64,000 nt of DNA from an uncultured Opitutia bacterium (lineage in GTDB: Bacteria; Verrucomicrobiota; Verrucomicrobiia; Opitutales; Opitutaceae), in contig CAIJFT010000405.1 in the NCBI GenBank assembly GCA_903820035.1, forward strand, positions 1 through 64,000, given 5' to 3'. Of this stretch, positions 16,728 through 26,784 are shown one piece after another. The position numbers and the translations under genes are program-made. Within the stretch, counting starts at the first letter, position 1. Each line of letters begins with the position of its first letter. Below the pieces are notes generated by a model. The model saw nothing but the letters and a program-made list of their open reading frames with translations. It was not told the origin of the DNA and made no database searches.

Positions 16728-17672
16728 ATGTTATCGTCGGGCTCGTTCAAATTTTTCCGTTTCTCGGGCGTGCAGGTGTACGTACACTGGTCGTGGTTCA
16801 TCGTGGCGTGGCTGGAGATTTCCACCCGCGGCAATGCCTACAGTTCGCCGGTCTGGAACGTCGTCGAGTACCTCGGGCTCTTCGGCATCGTGCTGCTCCA
16901 CGAATTCGGCCACCTGTTCGCGTGCCGGCAGGTTGGCGGCAAGGCCGACCAAATCGTGCTCTGGCCGCTCGGTGGGGTGGCGATGGGCCGGCCGCCGCCG
17001 CGGCCCGGGGCGGAACTCTGGACGATCGCTGCGGGCCCCCTGGTGAATGTGGTGCTGTTTCCCGTCCTCATGCTGGCGACGATGGGCTTTTCCGCCGCCG
17101 GCCTCGGCGCGACACTGCCCGATCTGGAGCGGCTCCTGTTCATGCTCTGGCTGATCAACAAGTGGCTGCTGATTTTCAACCTGCTGCCCATTTACCCGCT
17201 CGATGGTGGCCAGATCCTGCGCTCGCTGCTGTGGTTCGGCCTCGGTCGCGCGCGTAGCCTGCAGATCGCCGCCGGGATCGGCCTCGCGGGGATCGCCCTG
17301 CTCGTCATGTACCGGTTGCAGACGCGCGCGGACGACTGGCTGTGGACCCTGTGCCTCGCGTTCTTCCTGGGGCAGCAATGTTTTTCCGGCTTCCGGCACG
17401 CGGCTGCGCTGCTCGCGCTCGAGAAACTCCCGCGGTATGCCGGGTACTCGTGCCGCTCCTGTCAGGCGTCGCCGCCGCGCGGCCCCATCTGGTTGTGTCA
17501 GTCCTGCGGCCAGCGCTTCGATGCTTTTGCGAACGACGCGGTGTGCCCGCATTGCCGGAACCGGCTCGCGGCCATCGCCTGCGTCGACTGTGGCACCGCG
17601 CTCCCGCTCGAGCGCTGGGAGAACGTGCCTCGGGCCCGCTCGGCGGATGCGCCGCCGATCATTGATGTTTGA
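16728..17672 (+). CDS. site-2-protease-type M50 membrane metalloprotease with C-terminal zinc ribbons
   Basis: Intramembrane zinc protease of 314 residues. HEFGH at about 58-62 supplies the zinc ligands and catalytic Glu; the distal YPLDGG near 155-160 supplies the third ligand. Hydrophobic segments surround both motifs (GLFGIVLL, VNVVLFPVLMLATMGF, IGLAGIALLVMY). After the last membrane segment come about 90 soluble residues with four CxxC pairs (CRSC, CQSC, CPHC, CVDC), predicted to be two zinc ribbons. There is no PDZ or CBS domain. Family members cleave membrane-bound anti-sigma or other regulatory proteins; the target is unknown, and the ribbons may recruit it. The ATG is preceded by a C-rich tract. 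Confidence 0.88.
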   Translation: MLSSGSFKFFRFSGVQVYVHWSWFIVAWLEISTRGNAYSSPVWNVVEYLGLFGIVLLHEFGHLFACRQVGGKADQIVLWPLGGVAMGRPPPRPGAELWTIAAGPLVNVVLFPVLMLATMGFSAAGLGATLPDLERLLFMLWLINKWLLIFNLLPIYPLDGGQILRSLLWFGLGRARSLQIAAGIGLAGIALLVMYRLQTRADDWLWTLCLAFFLGQQCFSGFRHAAALLALEKLPRYAGYSCRSCQASPPRGPIWLCQSCGQRFDAFANDAVCPHCRNRLAAIACVDCGTALPLERWENVPRARSADAPPIIDV

Positions 17673-17770
17673 GCGGCGCCCGCGCGGGAAACGATGGAAT
17701 TCCGCCCGTTTTGCCTGTTGCCGGGCGGGGCTCCCCGCCATCTTCCGGGTTCTTCACCCCTGACTTCCCC

Positions 17771-18559
17771 ATGAAACTTCGCCTGCCCCCTGTCCCCGTT
17801 GTCCTGCTCGGATCCTTTGTGCTGCTCGCGTCCGCCCTGCGCGCCGACGTCGGGGTCGGCGCCAAGCCGCTCCCCGGGGCGGAGGTCATCCTCGACGGCA
17901 CGCGGGCCACGCTCGATGCGAAGTGGACCTACTGGCAGGGACCGCGTTTCGCCTCCTCGCTTCCGATCAAGTGGAAGCTGGTGAACGATCCGGTGGACGC
18001 GGGCATGGTGCTGCAGAGCGACGACCCCGCGGTCACGAAGGGCAAGTACGGCACGGCGGACATCGTGACGAACAAAGCCTACCGGGATTTCCGGCTGCAC
18101 CTCGAGTTCCTCGTGATGCAGCCGGGCGGCAACAGCGGCGTGTACCTGCAGAACCGTTACGAGATCCAGATCCAGGACGGCGATGCGACTAAGCACGGCA
18201 TGGGCGCGGTGATCAACGAGACGCCATCGCCGTACTTTCTCTACAAGGGCATCCGCCAGTGGAACGCGTACGACATCCAGTTCCGCGCCGCGCGGTTCAA
18301 GGACGGCAAGCTCGTCGACAAGGCCCGGGTGACGCTCTTCTTCAACGGCGTGAAGATCCACGCGAACCAGGAGATCAACCAGGTGTGGGGCGGGGCGAAC
18401 TCGGGGCTCGACGGCGGCAACGACGGCGGTCGCGGCATCACCGATACCCCCGGCGGCCTGAAGCTGCAGTGCGAGGGCCATGACGTGCGCTTCCGGAATG
18501 CCTGGATCAAGGAGCTGACCTTGGATCGCCCGCAGACGAACTTCGCGCCGGAGAATTGA
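17771..18559 (+). CDS. secreted DUF1080 (3-keto-disaccharide hydrolase-type) protein
   Basis: Exported protein of 262 residues. A signal peptide at 1-26 (PVVLLGSFVLLASALRA) precedes a concanavalin-like beta-sandwich of the DUF1080 family. Family blocks are DFRLHLEFLVMQPGGNSGVYLQNRYEIQIQDG, then PSPYFLYKGIRQWNAYDIQFRAARF, then VTLFFNGVKIHANQEI and LKLQCEGHDVRFRNAWIKEL. DUF1080 proteins are abundant in Verrucomicrobia and Planctomycetes and bind or hydrolyse modified sugars. The ATG at 17771 begins exactly at the signal peptide. It lies 106 bases upstream of the sugar-nucleotide fusion gene on the same strand and may share its transcript, though no direct link is visible. Confidence 0.88.
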   Translation: MKLRLPPVPVVLLGSFVLLASALRADVGVGAKPLPGAEVILDGTRATLDAKWTYWQGPRFASSLPIKWKLVNDPVDAGMVLQSDDPAVTKGKYGTADIVTNKAYRDFRLHLEFLVMQPGGNSGVYLQNRYEIQIQDGDATKHGMGAVINETPSPYFLYKGIRQWNAYDIQFRAARFKDGKLVDKARVTLFFNGVKIHANQEINQVWGGANSGLDGGNDGGRGITDTPGGLKLQCEGHDVRFRNAWIKELTLDRPQTNFAPEN

Positions 18560-18665
18560 GGTCCGCCCCGGGGTCCGTGCGTTCCGCTTCATGCGCCAAC
18601 GGGCGGGCAAATCGCCGGTTGACGATCCCCGCGCGCCGCGGCGACCGTGACCCCTGCCAAAAACC

Positions 18666-19751
18666 ATGATCCGCGTCTTCGTTTCCGGTTGTTACGACAT
18701 CCTCCATGCGGGCCATGTGCAGTTTTTCCGCGAGGCGCGCGCCCTCGGCGATCACCTCACGGTGTGCTTTGCTTCGAACGACGTGCTGTGGATCCACAAG
18801 CAGCGTCGCAGTTCGCTCCCCGACGAGCACAAGCAGGCCCTGCTCGCGGCCTTCAAGGTGGTGGACGAGGTCGTCGTCGGCACCGGGCTCGAAGAGGGGA
18901 TTGATTTCCGGGAACACTTCCTGCGGTTGAAGCCCGACATTTTGGCGGTGACGGATGACGACAAGTACGGGCCTTTGAAACGGGCGCTCTGTGCCGACGT
19001 CGGTGCGCGTTATGTCGTGATGCCGAAGACGCCGCCGCAATTCACCCCCATCTCCACGACGCAGATCGTGCGTTTTATCCGGGCTCCCCAGGTGGCGCCG
19101 CTGCGGGTGGATTTCGGCGGCGGCTGGCTTGACGTGCCGCGCCTCGCGCGGCCGGGCGCCTTTGTGGTGAACTGCGCGATTTCGCCGACGGTGTCGCTGC
19201 GCGACTGGCCCTATGAGCGTAATGCCGGTCTGGGTGGTTCGGGTGCGTGGGCGTTGCTCAATGGCAAAGACGGGGTTGGCGCCGAGCTCGATTTGGGGGT
19301 GGGCTGGCAGGATCCGGCGGTGATCGCGGAGACCGGACTGTGCGTGTGGCGCAGCGGCCCGCGACCGTTGCTCGACGTGAAGTCCAACGGGGAGTTTCTG
19401 GCCGGCCGGATGGCGTTGTACTGGACGGGTATGTCGCACGACACGCCGGGCATCGTGCATGGCGCCCGGGATTACGACGGCATTGCCCGGGCCGGCGCGA
19501 CCGCCCGCGCCGCGGTGTGGGGTAATGATCTTTCCGGCCTGGCCGATGCGGTGCGGCAGTCGTATGCGGTGCAGCGGGCCGAGGGCATGGCGGAGTTGCC
19601 GGCCGACCTGCCCGGCGCGCTCGCGTCGAAGTACTGCGGCGGCGGCTTTGGCGGCTACGCGGTGTACCTCTTTGCCGAAATCGCGCAGCGCGACGCGGCG
19701 TGCGCCCGGCCGCATTTCCGTCCGATCGAGCCGTTCGTCGCGACGCGGTAG
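18666..19751 (+). CDS. bifunctional nucleotidyltransferase-GHMP kinase fusion
   Basis: Two enzyme domains in 361 residues. Residues 1-130 are a cytidylyltransferase-like domain: VSGCYDILHAGH carries the HxGH nucleotide motif and ISTTQIVRFI is the ISSTxIR-like motif. Residues 133-361 resemble a compact GHMP kinase of the HddA type: LRVDFGGGWLDVP (motif 1), NAGLGGSGA (ATP loop), GWQDPAVIAETG (the GxQDQ-like segment) and KYCGGGFGGYAVYLF (motif 3). A kinase plus nucleotidyltransferase would make an activated sugar (sugar-1-P, then NDP-sugar) in one chain, by analogy with HddA/HddC or Fkp. The distance between GHMP motifs 1 and 2 is unusually short. The substrate is unknown; a sugar for lipopolysaccharide or surface glycan is likely. 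Confidence 0.75.
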   Translation: MIRVFVSGCYDILHAGHVQFFREARALGDHLTVCFASNDVLWIHKQRRSSLPDEHKQALLAAFKVVDEVVVGTGLEEGIDFREHFLRLKPDILAVTDDDKYGPLKRALCADVGARYVVMPKTPPQFTPISTTQIVRFIRAPQVAPLRVDFGGGWLDVPRLARPGAFVVNCAISPTVSLRDWPYERNAGLGGSGAWALLNGKDGVGAELDLGVGWQDPAVIAETGLCVWRSGPRPLLDVKSNGEFLAGRMALYWTGMSHDTPGIVHGARDYDGIARAGATARAAVWGNDLSGLADAVRQSYAVQRAEGMAELPADLPGALASKYCGGGFGGYAVYLFAEIAQRDAACARPHFRPIEPFVATR

Positions 19752-19754
19752 GGC

Positions 19755-19828
19755 GCGCGAGGTAGGCCCGGCCGTGGGCTGGGCGATGCGTTCGAAATGC
19801 CCGGCCGGCGGCCGGGCCTACCTCGCGC
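19755..19828. repeat. 19-bp perfect inverted repeat (GTAGGCCCGG type)
   Basis: GCGCGAGGTAGGCCCGGCC at 19755-19773 is exactly inverted at 19810-19828. It fills most of the 84-base gap between two convergent genes. It has no T-tract. It could act as a structured bidirectional transcript end or be a REP-like element. Confidence 0.8.
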
Positions 19829-19835
19829 CTCCGCC

Positions 19836-21305
<1,470 letters not shown>

Positions 21306-21479
21306 GAGTGAAAGCGTTGGAGTAAGTAACCAACGGGATACTTCGGGCCGGCCGTGGATTCAAGCCGGCATTCGGGGATCGGCGGCCGGAAATGAATTTG
21401 GGGCGGATCGCGCGGGGAACCTCGCCGGAGGCCAGCGCGCTTGCGCGCGCCTTCGGCCGCAGCGCAACCTGGGTTTTTC

Positions 21480-22484
21480 CTAGTACGCGAAGAAAAATTC
21501 CTGCAGCGCGGCGCGGTCCGCCGTCTGCGTGAGGCCCAGTTGCAGGAGGACGCGGGCCTTTTGCGGATTAAGTTCGTCGGCGGCGATGAAGCCGAGGGCG
21601 TCGTCGTCGATCTCGATGTTGCGCTCCACCACACCGCCGCCGGTGCGCGAGCTGCGGACGACGGCGAGGCCTTGGCGCGCGGCGTCCGCGGCGGCGTGCA
21701 GCGCGGCCGCACCAAGGTTGCCGTCGCCGACGCCGGCGAGCACGAGGCCGCGGGCTCCGGCGCGGACCGCCGCGTCGATGAGCGCGCGGTCCATGCCGGC
21801 GTGCGCATAGACGATGTCCACCCGCGGCAGCGCAGTGAGCCCGGCGACGGAAAACACGCTCTGCGCGGTGTGGCGGCGCGTCGGCGGGGCGTAGAGGTGG
21901 AACCGGCCGCTGTTGACCAGGCCGGCGAGGCCGCGGTGCGTGGCGCGGAACGTGCCGACCTGGGTGGTGTTGGTCTTGGCGACCTCGCGGGCAAAATGGA
22001 TTTCGTCGTTGGCGACCACGAGCACGCCGCGGCGCCGCATCTCGGGACATGCCGCCACGGCGACGGCGTTGTAGAGGTTCATCGGGCCGTCGGCGCTGAT
22101 GGCGGTGGCGGGGCGCATCGCGCCAACCAGCACCACGGGTTTGTCCGAGCGCAGGACAAGATTCAGGAAAAAGGCCGTCTCCTCCATGGTGTCGGTCCCG
22201 TGGGTGATCACGAGTCCGGCAAGGGTCGGGTCGTCGAGCGCGGCCTGGGCGCGGGCGGCGAGGCGCAGCCACGTGGCGTCGTCCATGTCCTGGCTGCCGA
22301 TGGCGGCGACCGCTTCGACCTCGAGGTGGGCCAGTGCCGACACCTGCGGCACGGCGGCAAGCAGTGCGTCGGTGGAGAACGCGGCGGCCTTGTAACCGCG
22401 CGTGCCGTCGACCTGTGCGCCGGCGATGGTTCCGCCCGTGGCGAGAATGCGGAGGCGGGGCAGGGCGGCGGAACCGGCGGGCAT
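21480..22484 (-). CDS. L-asparaginase (type I/II AnsA-like family)
   Basis: Protein of 334 residues. The two catalytic-triad signatures are visible: ATGGTIAG near the N-terminus (nucleophilic Thr) and THGTDTMEET near residue 93 (Thr/Asp/Lys triad, followed by KPVVLVGAMRP). SADGPMNLYNAV and NGNLG-like VGDGNLGA blocks also match. It converts L-Asn to L-Asp and ammonia. There is no signal peptide, so it should be cytosolic even though the sequence resembles the periplasmic type. The start shown is the track ATG; the domain begins only 9 residues later. It is divergent from the second Gfo/Idh/MocA gene (223-base shared upstream region). Confidence 0.92.
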   Translation of the reverse strand: MPAGSAALPRLRILATGGTIAGAQVDGTRGYKAAAFSTDALLAAVPQVSALAHLEVEAVAAIGSQDMDDATWLRLAARAQAALDDPTLAGLVITHGTDTMEETAFFLNLVLRSDKPVVLVGAMRPATAISADGPMNLYNAVAVAACPEMRRRGVLVVANDEIHFAREVAKTNTTQVGTFRATHRGLAGLVNSGRFHLYAPPTRRHTAQSVFSVAGLTALPRVDIVYAHAGMDRALIDAAVRAGARGLVLAGVGDGNLGAAALHAAADAARQGLAVVRSSRTGGGVVERNIEIDDDALGFIAADELNPQKARVLLQLGLTQTADRAALQEFFFAY

Positions 22485-22707
22485 GGCGCAATGAGACGCA
22501 ACTCCGCCGCCGCGGCAAACCCAAGCGCTGGGGGGAACGGGACGTCCGGGGTCAAAGAAATGGCGAGCGCTACGCCCCGTTCTTTCCGATCTCCCGGTTC
22601 ATGCTGCGGCCGTTCGTCGGTCGCGGGTGAGGGGTGGGGCCTGAAAGAAGGCGCGCGCCGGCTCGACGTCGCGCCTGCTTCCCGCAAGCTCGGCGCGTCG
22701 TCACCCC

Positions 22708-24006
22708 ATGAAAACTCCCCTCGCGTCCCGTCGCTCGTTCCTCAAGTCCGGCCTTGCCGGGGTGCTCGCCGCGGGCGTCGCACCGCAGTTTATCCCGGCC
22801 CGGCTCCTCGGCGCGCAGGCGCCTTCGAAAAAAGTCACGCTTGGCTGCATCGGCGTCGGCGCGCACGGCTTCGGGGTGAACCTGAAATCATTCCTGCAGG
22901 AGGACGACTGTCAGGTGGTCGCGGTTTGCGATGTGTGGGGCAAGCGGCGCACCGTGGCCCGGCAGGAAGTCGACCAGAAGTATGGCACCAAGGGTTGCAC
23001 CGAAATCGCGGATTTCCGCACGCTGCTCGAACGCCCCGACATTGATGTCGTGGTGATTTCGACGCCCGACCACTGGCACGTGACGATGGCGCTGGCCGCG
23101 CTCAGGGCGGGCAAAAAGGTTTTCTGCGAAAAACCCACGCTGACGATCGCCGAGGGGCGCGAACTGGTGGACGCGTTTGCCCGGCAGAACGCGATGTTCG
23201 CCACCGGGCTCGAGGACCGGTCGGTCATCCAATATTACAAGATGGCCGAGGTCGTGCGGAACGGCGGCATCGGCCAACTCCAGCGCATCAAGGTCGGCCT
23301 GCCGACCAAGCCGGTCGTCCCCCTCGAGCAACCCGTGCCCGTGCCGTCGGACCTCAATTACGAGATGTGGCTCGGGCCGGCGCCGCACCGGCCGTACACC
23401 CCGACGCTGACGGATGCGCAGGTGTGGCGGCAGATCCGCGATTTCTCCGGTGGCTCGCTCACCGACTGGGGCGCGCATCTCGTCGACACCGCGCAGGTCG
23501 CCAATTTTGCGGAAAATTCCAGCCCAGTCGCCGTCACCGGCAAGGGCATCATCCCGCCCAACGTGATGAACACCGTGCCGCACACCTATAACATCACCTA
23601 CACTTACGCGAACGGCGTCGTGCTTGAGGTCGCCAACGACGGGCCGTCGATCCGCTTCGAGGGCACCAAGGGCTGGGTCGGTAACAAGGGTTGGCTGGGT
23701 CGGCTGGAGGCGAGCGACATGGAGGTCTTCCGCAAGACCTACGATCCGGCGACGAGCAAGATTTGGCGGATGCGGCCGCGTGAGCACCGTGATTTTCTCA
23801 ACTGCCTCAAGGACGGTCAGCCGCCGATGTATACGGCGGAGGCGCTGCATCGCCTGAGCACGACGCTGCATCTCGGCTCGATCGCGATGGAACTCGACCG
23901 GCCGCTGAAGTGGGACCCGAAGACGGAGCAGTTCGACGACGCGGGGGCCAACGCCCTCCGCTCGCGCCCGCGCCGCGACGATTGGAAAAAACTGCCGCGT
24001 GCGTGA
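22708..24006 (+). CDS. Tat-exported Gfo/Idh/MocA-family oxidoreductase
   Basis: Protein of 432 residues with a Tat signal (ASRRSFLKSGLAGVLAAGV) and a Rossmann fold (LGCIGVGAHGFG). The EKP signature is KVFCEKPTLTIAEGR, and the C-terminal domain has GGSLTDWGAHLVDTAQ, where the His is at the usual catalytic position. It belongs to a different subgroup from the paralogues at 19836 and 62280. Exported members often work on 3-keto or inositol-type sugars. It stands alone, convergent with the response regulator-kinase. The ATG directly follows CACCCC. Confidence 0.92.
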   Translation: MKTPLASRRSFLKSGLAGVLAAGVAPQFIPARLLGAQAPSKKVTLGCIGVGAHGFGVNLKSFLQEDDCQVVAVCDVWGKRRTVARQEVDQKYGTKGCTEIADFRTLLERPDIDVVVISTPDHWHVTMALAALRAGKKVFCEKPTLTIAEGRELVDAFARQNAMFATGLEDRSVIQYYKMAEVVRNGGIGQLQRIKVGLPTKPVVPLEQPVPVPSDLNYEMWLGPAPHRPYTPTLTDAQVWRQIRDFSGGSLTDWGAHLVDTAQVANFAENSSPVAVTGKGIIPPNVMNTVPHTYNITYTYANGVVLEVANDGPSIRFEGTKGWVGNKGWLGRLEASDMEVFRKTYDPATSKIWRMRPREHRDFLNCLKDGQPPMYTAEALHRLSTTLHLGSIAMELDRPLKWDPKTEQFDDAGANALRSRPRRDDWKKLPRA

Positions 24007-24102
24007 GGCCCGGCGGGGCGGCTTGCGCCCTGCCGCCACCTGACCCGCGATCGTTCTTCCTTGTTGGGGAAACGCCGCGGCGAGCGGGCTCCGCGGTGCG
24101 GG

Positions 24103-25197
24103 CTACGGCGTCGCCGTGGCGGGGAGCTCCACCCAGAACACCGAGCCGCCGTCGGCGGGAAAGTCGGCGCCGACGACTCCGCCCTGGGCCTCGGCGAGGC
24201 GTTTGACGATGGCCAGGCCCAGCCCGGAGCTGGTTTCTCCGCCGGTCGGCAGGTTGGAGATTTTGGCAAACTCCAGGAATAATTTTCCCCGTTCCGCTTC
24301 GCGCACGCCCGGGCCCTGATCCCTCACTTCCACCCGCCAGCGCGGCGTGGTCAACGCGGCGCTGACCGTCACCCGGGTGCCGGCCGGGCTGTATTTGAGC
24401 GCATTGGACACGTAGTTGGTCAGGATCTGATGGCAGCGGGAGCGGTTACCGCAGGCGGGGGTGGTGCCCGCCGGTTTTTCCCAGTGCAACTCGATCCGCT
24501 TGCTTGCGGCTGCGAAGGCCTGTTGTTCCAACACCTGACCGATGAGCTCGATCAGGTCGAACGGCAGGCCCAGGCCGGGGTCGGATTGATCCTCCAGCAG
24601 GCGGAGCGAGAGAAAGTCCTCGATGATGGCATTCATCCGGCGGGCGGCCGACTCGATCCTTTGCAGGGCCTTCGCCGTCACCGGGCTTGGCTTGTCCAAC
24701 CGGCCGAGGTGGATCGAGCTGGTGATGGTTGAAAGCGGATTGCGCAGGTCGTGGGCGGCGATGCGCATGAATCGGCTGCGTTCCTCCAGCAGGGCGGCGA
24801 GCTCCCGCTTTTGGCGCGCCAGGGTCAGGTGGGTCGCGACCCGCGCCAGGACCTCTTCGGCCTGATAGGGCTTCGTGATGTAGTCGAGTCCGCCGGCCTG
24901 AAAACCGCGTAGCTTGTCGCTCGTCTCCGCGAGTGCGGTGGTGAAGAGCACGGGGATGTCCTTGGTCGCGGCGCCGGCGCGGAGCCGGCGGCAGGTTTCC
25001 AAGCCGTCGACCTCCGGCATCATGACATCGAGCAAAATCAGGTCCGGCTTTATGCTCAGCGCCAACTCCAGCGCGGCCGCGCTGCCCGTGGCGACGATCA
25101 CCTGGTAGCCCGCGCCGCTCAGCACCTTGGTCATGATCCGTAGATTGGTGGGGGTGTCGTCGACGACCAGGAGGGTGGCTTTGGGATTCAGGGACAT
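24103..25197 (-). CDS. response regulator-histidine kinase hybrid
   Basis: Soluble signalling protein of 364 residues. An N-terminal receiver (about 8-125) has the acidic pair DD, phospho-acceptor Asp in LILLDVMMPEVDG, Thr in FTTALAE and Lys in ITKPYQ. It is followed by a HisKA domain with H-box RIAAHDLRNPLSTI and a HATPase_c domain (NYVSNALKYS, RDQGPGV, SSGLGLAIVKRLAEAQGG). There is no membrane segment or sensor domain, so it must be fed by another kinase or a partner protein. The order receiver-kinase is typical of two-component relay adaptors. ATG 25197 begins right at the receiver. No cognate regulator is adjacent. Confidence 0.93.
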   Translation of the reverse strand: MSLNPKATLLVVDDTPTNLRIMTKVLSGAGYQVIVATGSAAALELALSIKPDLILLDVMMPEVDGLETCRRLRAGAATKDIPVLFTTALAETSDKLRGFQAGGLDYITKPYQAEEVLARVATHLTLARQKRELAALLEERSRFMRIAAHDLRNPLSTITSSIHLGRLDKPSPVTAKALQRIESAARRMNAIIEDFLSLRLLEDQSDPGLGLPFDLIELIGQVLEQQAFAAASKRIELHWEKPAGTTPACGNRSRCHQILTNYVSNALKYSPAGTRVTVSAALTTPRWRVEVRDQGPGVREAERGKLFLEFAKISNLPTGGETSSGLGLAIVKRLAEAQGGVVGADFPADGGSVFWVELPATATP

Positions 25198-25515
25198 GGC
25201 GGGGAGGTGTTGGCCGGGCTGCGATCGGGAGGCGGGCGGATCGCCTCGTTCCGGAACCACCGGCCGCGCCACCGGCCCTGCGGGTGGTTGTCGTGGTGGC
25301 CGCGGATCAAGGGCATTACTCTATCGGTCCAGCGTACGGATGGTTCACCTGAGATTGCGATATAAAGGCGTTTTGGGTCCGGTCGCGGCGGGTGCGCCGT
25401 TCGCGGTGTCTCCGCGTTTTGGCGACGCGGGGGCTAAATTTCGGTTTCCTTTGCCTGTGATCACTGCGATGGCTTTGGCCGTATCCGGTCGCTCCGACCT
25501 TTTCCCCGCGCCCGC
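25198..25515. other. divergent intergenic region
   Basis: 318 bases between the leftward signalling gene and the rightward MFS gene, presumably holding both promoters. A TATAAA hexamer lies at 25361-25366 but has no convincing -35 partner. No coding signal, repeat or riboswitch was recognised. Confidence 0.5.
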
Positions 25516-26784
25516 ATGAGCCCCGCCGCCCCTCCTTCGCGCCCGCCGCCCTCCGGCGTAGACGGGGCCACCTACGCCGTCGTGGTGCTGACCGCGATGA
25601 ACCTCCTCAACTACGTCGACCGCTGGGTGCCGTCGGCGGTGAAGGATCTTTTCAAGAAAGATCTCGGGTTGACCGACCAGCAGACGGCCTTGCCGCTTTC
25701 GGCGTTCATCATCGTGTACATGCTGGCGAGCCCCGTGTTCGGCTCCCTCGCCGAACGCGGACCGCGCAAGCTCCTGGTCGGCGCGGGTGTCGCCATCTGG
25801 TCCCTCGCCACGGCGGGCGCGGCGTTGGCCGGGAGTTTCTATGCCCTGCTGGTGGCCCGGGCGCTCGTCGGGATCGGTGAGGCCGCCTACGCGACGATCG
25901 CGCCGTCGCTGATCGCGGATTTTTTTCCACCGGACAAGCGCAACAAGGTCTTCACGATCTTCTACGTCGCGACCCCGGTGGGCTCGGCCATCGGCTTTGC
26001 GCTCGGCGGTTTCCTCGGCGAACACTGGGGGTGGCGCGCCGCCTTTCTCGCGGTCGGCCTGCCCGGGCTGCTCGTGGCTTTGCTCGCGCTGACGATGAAG
26101 GAGCCGTTGCGCGGCCGGTTTGATGAAAAAAAGGTGGCGCCGCCACCGTGGTCGACGGCCTTGCGCACGTTGGCCGGACACAAGCAATACGTCGTGACCG
26201 TCGCGGGCTACACCGCGGTGACGTTTGCGACGGGCGGCATTGCCGACTGGCTGGCGACCTTTCTTTCACGGCACCGCGGCATGGCCTTGGACCAGGCCGG
26301 CTTTCTCGTCGGTGTCGTGACCGTGGTCGGTGGGCTCGGCGGTACGGTGGTCGGCGGTCTGGTGGCGGATCGTGCGAAACGTTACACGCGCCAAGCCTAT
26401 CTCGCGGTGAGCGGACTCGCGCTGATCCCGGCGGTCGTCCTCACCTTCGTCGCGCTGTATGTCGCCGCCTCGCCGGCCGTCATCCTCGGCTGTATTCTCG
26501 TCGCGCAGTTTTTTCTCTGGGCCTACAACGCCCCGGTGAACGCGATCATCGTCAACGCCGTCGACGGCAGCATGCGGGCGCGCGCTTTCGGCGTCTCGAT
26601 CCTGTGCATCCATTTGTTCGGCGATGCGGCGAGTCCGCCGCTGATCGGCGAAGTCAGCGACCGGATGAACAACCTGCCGCTTGCCCTCGGGATGGTGCCG
26701 GTGGCGATCGGCGTCGGTGCGGTGATCTGGATCGCCGGTTGGCGGCTGCTTCCCGATCACGCGCCGGAAAGCCCCGCGCCATGA
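25516..26784 (+). CDS. MFS transporter, Spinster-like
   Basis: Membrane carrier of 422 residues with about 12 hydrophobic segments. Segment 1 carries NLLNYVDRW, followed by a loop between segments 2 and 3 (FGSLAERGPRKLL, the MFS motif A position). The RALVGIGEAAYATIAPSLIADFFP signature after segment 4 is characteristic of the Spinster subfamily. The transported compound is unknown. The stop overlaps the ATG of the downstream secreted hydrolase (ATGA), so both are translated from one message and the carrier may import the product of that hydrolase. Confidence 0.93.
   Translation: MSPAAPPSRPPPSGVDGATYAVVVLTAMNLLNYVDRWVPSAVKDLFKKDLGLTDQQTALPLSAFIIVYMLASPVFGSLAERGPRKLLVGAGVAIWSLATAGAALAGSFYALLVARALVGIGEAAYATIAPSLIADFFPPDKRNKVFTIFYVATPVGSAIGFALGGFLGEHWGWRAAFLAVGLPGLLVALLALTMKEPLRGRFDEKKVAPPPWSTALRTLAGHKQYVVTVAGYTAVTFATGGIADWLATFLSRHRGMALDQAGFLVGVVTVVGGLGGTVVGGLVADRAKRYTRQAYLAVSGLALIPAVVLTFVALYVAASPAVILGCILVAQFFLWAYNAPVNAIIVNAVDGSMRARAFGVSILCIHLFGDAASPPLIGEVSDRMNNLPLALGMVPVAIGVGAVIWIAGWRLLPDHAPESPAP

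Noticed and set aside
25361-25366. TATAAA as a -10 promoter element
   Set aside because: No -35 partner at suitable spacing on either strand; promoter consensus for this lineage is not known to me.
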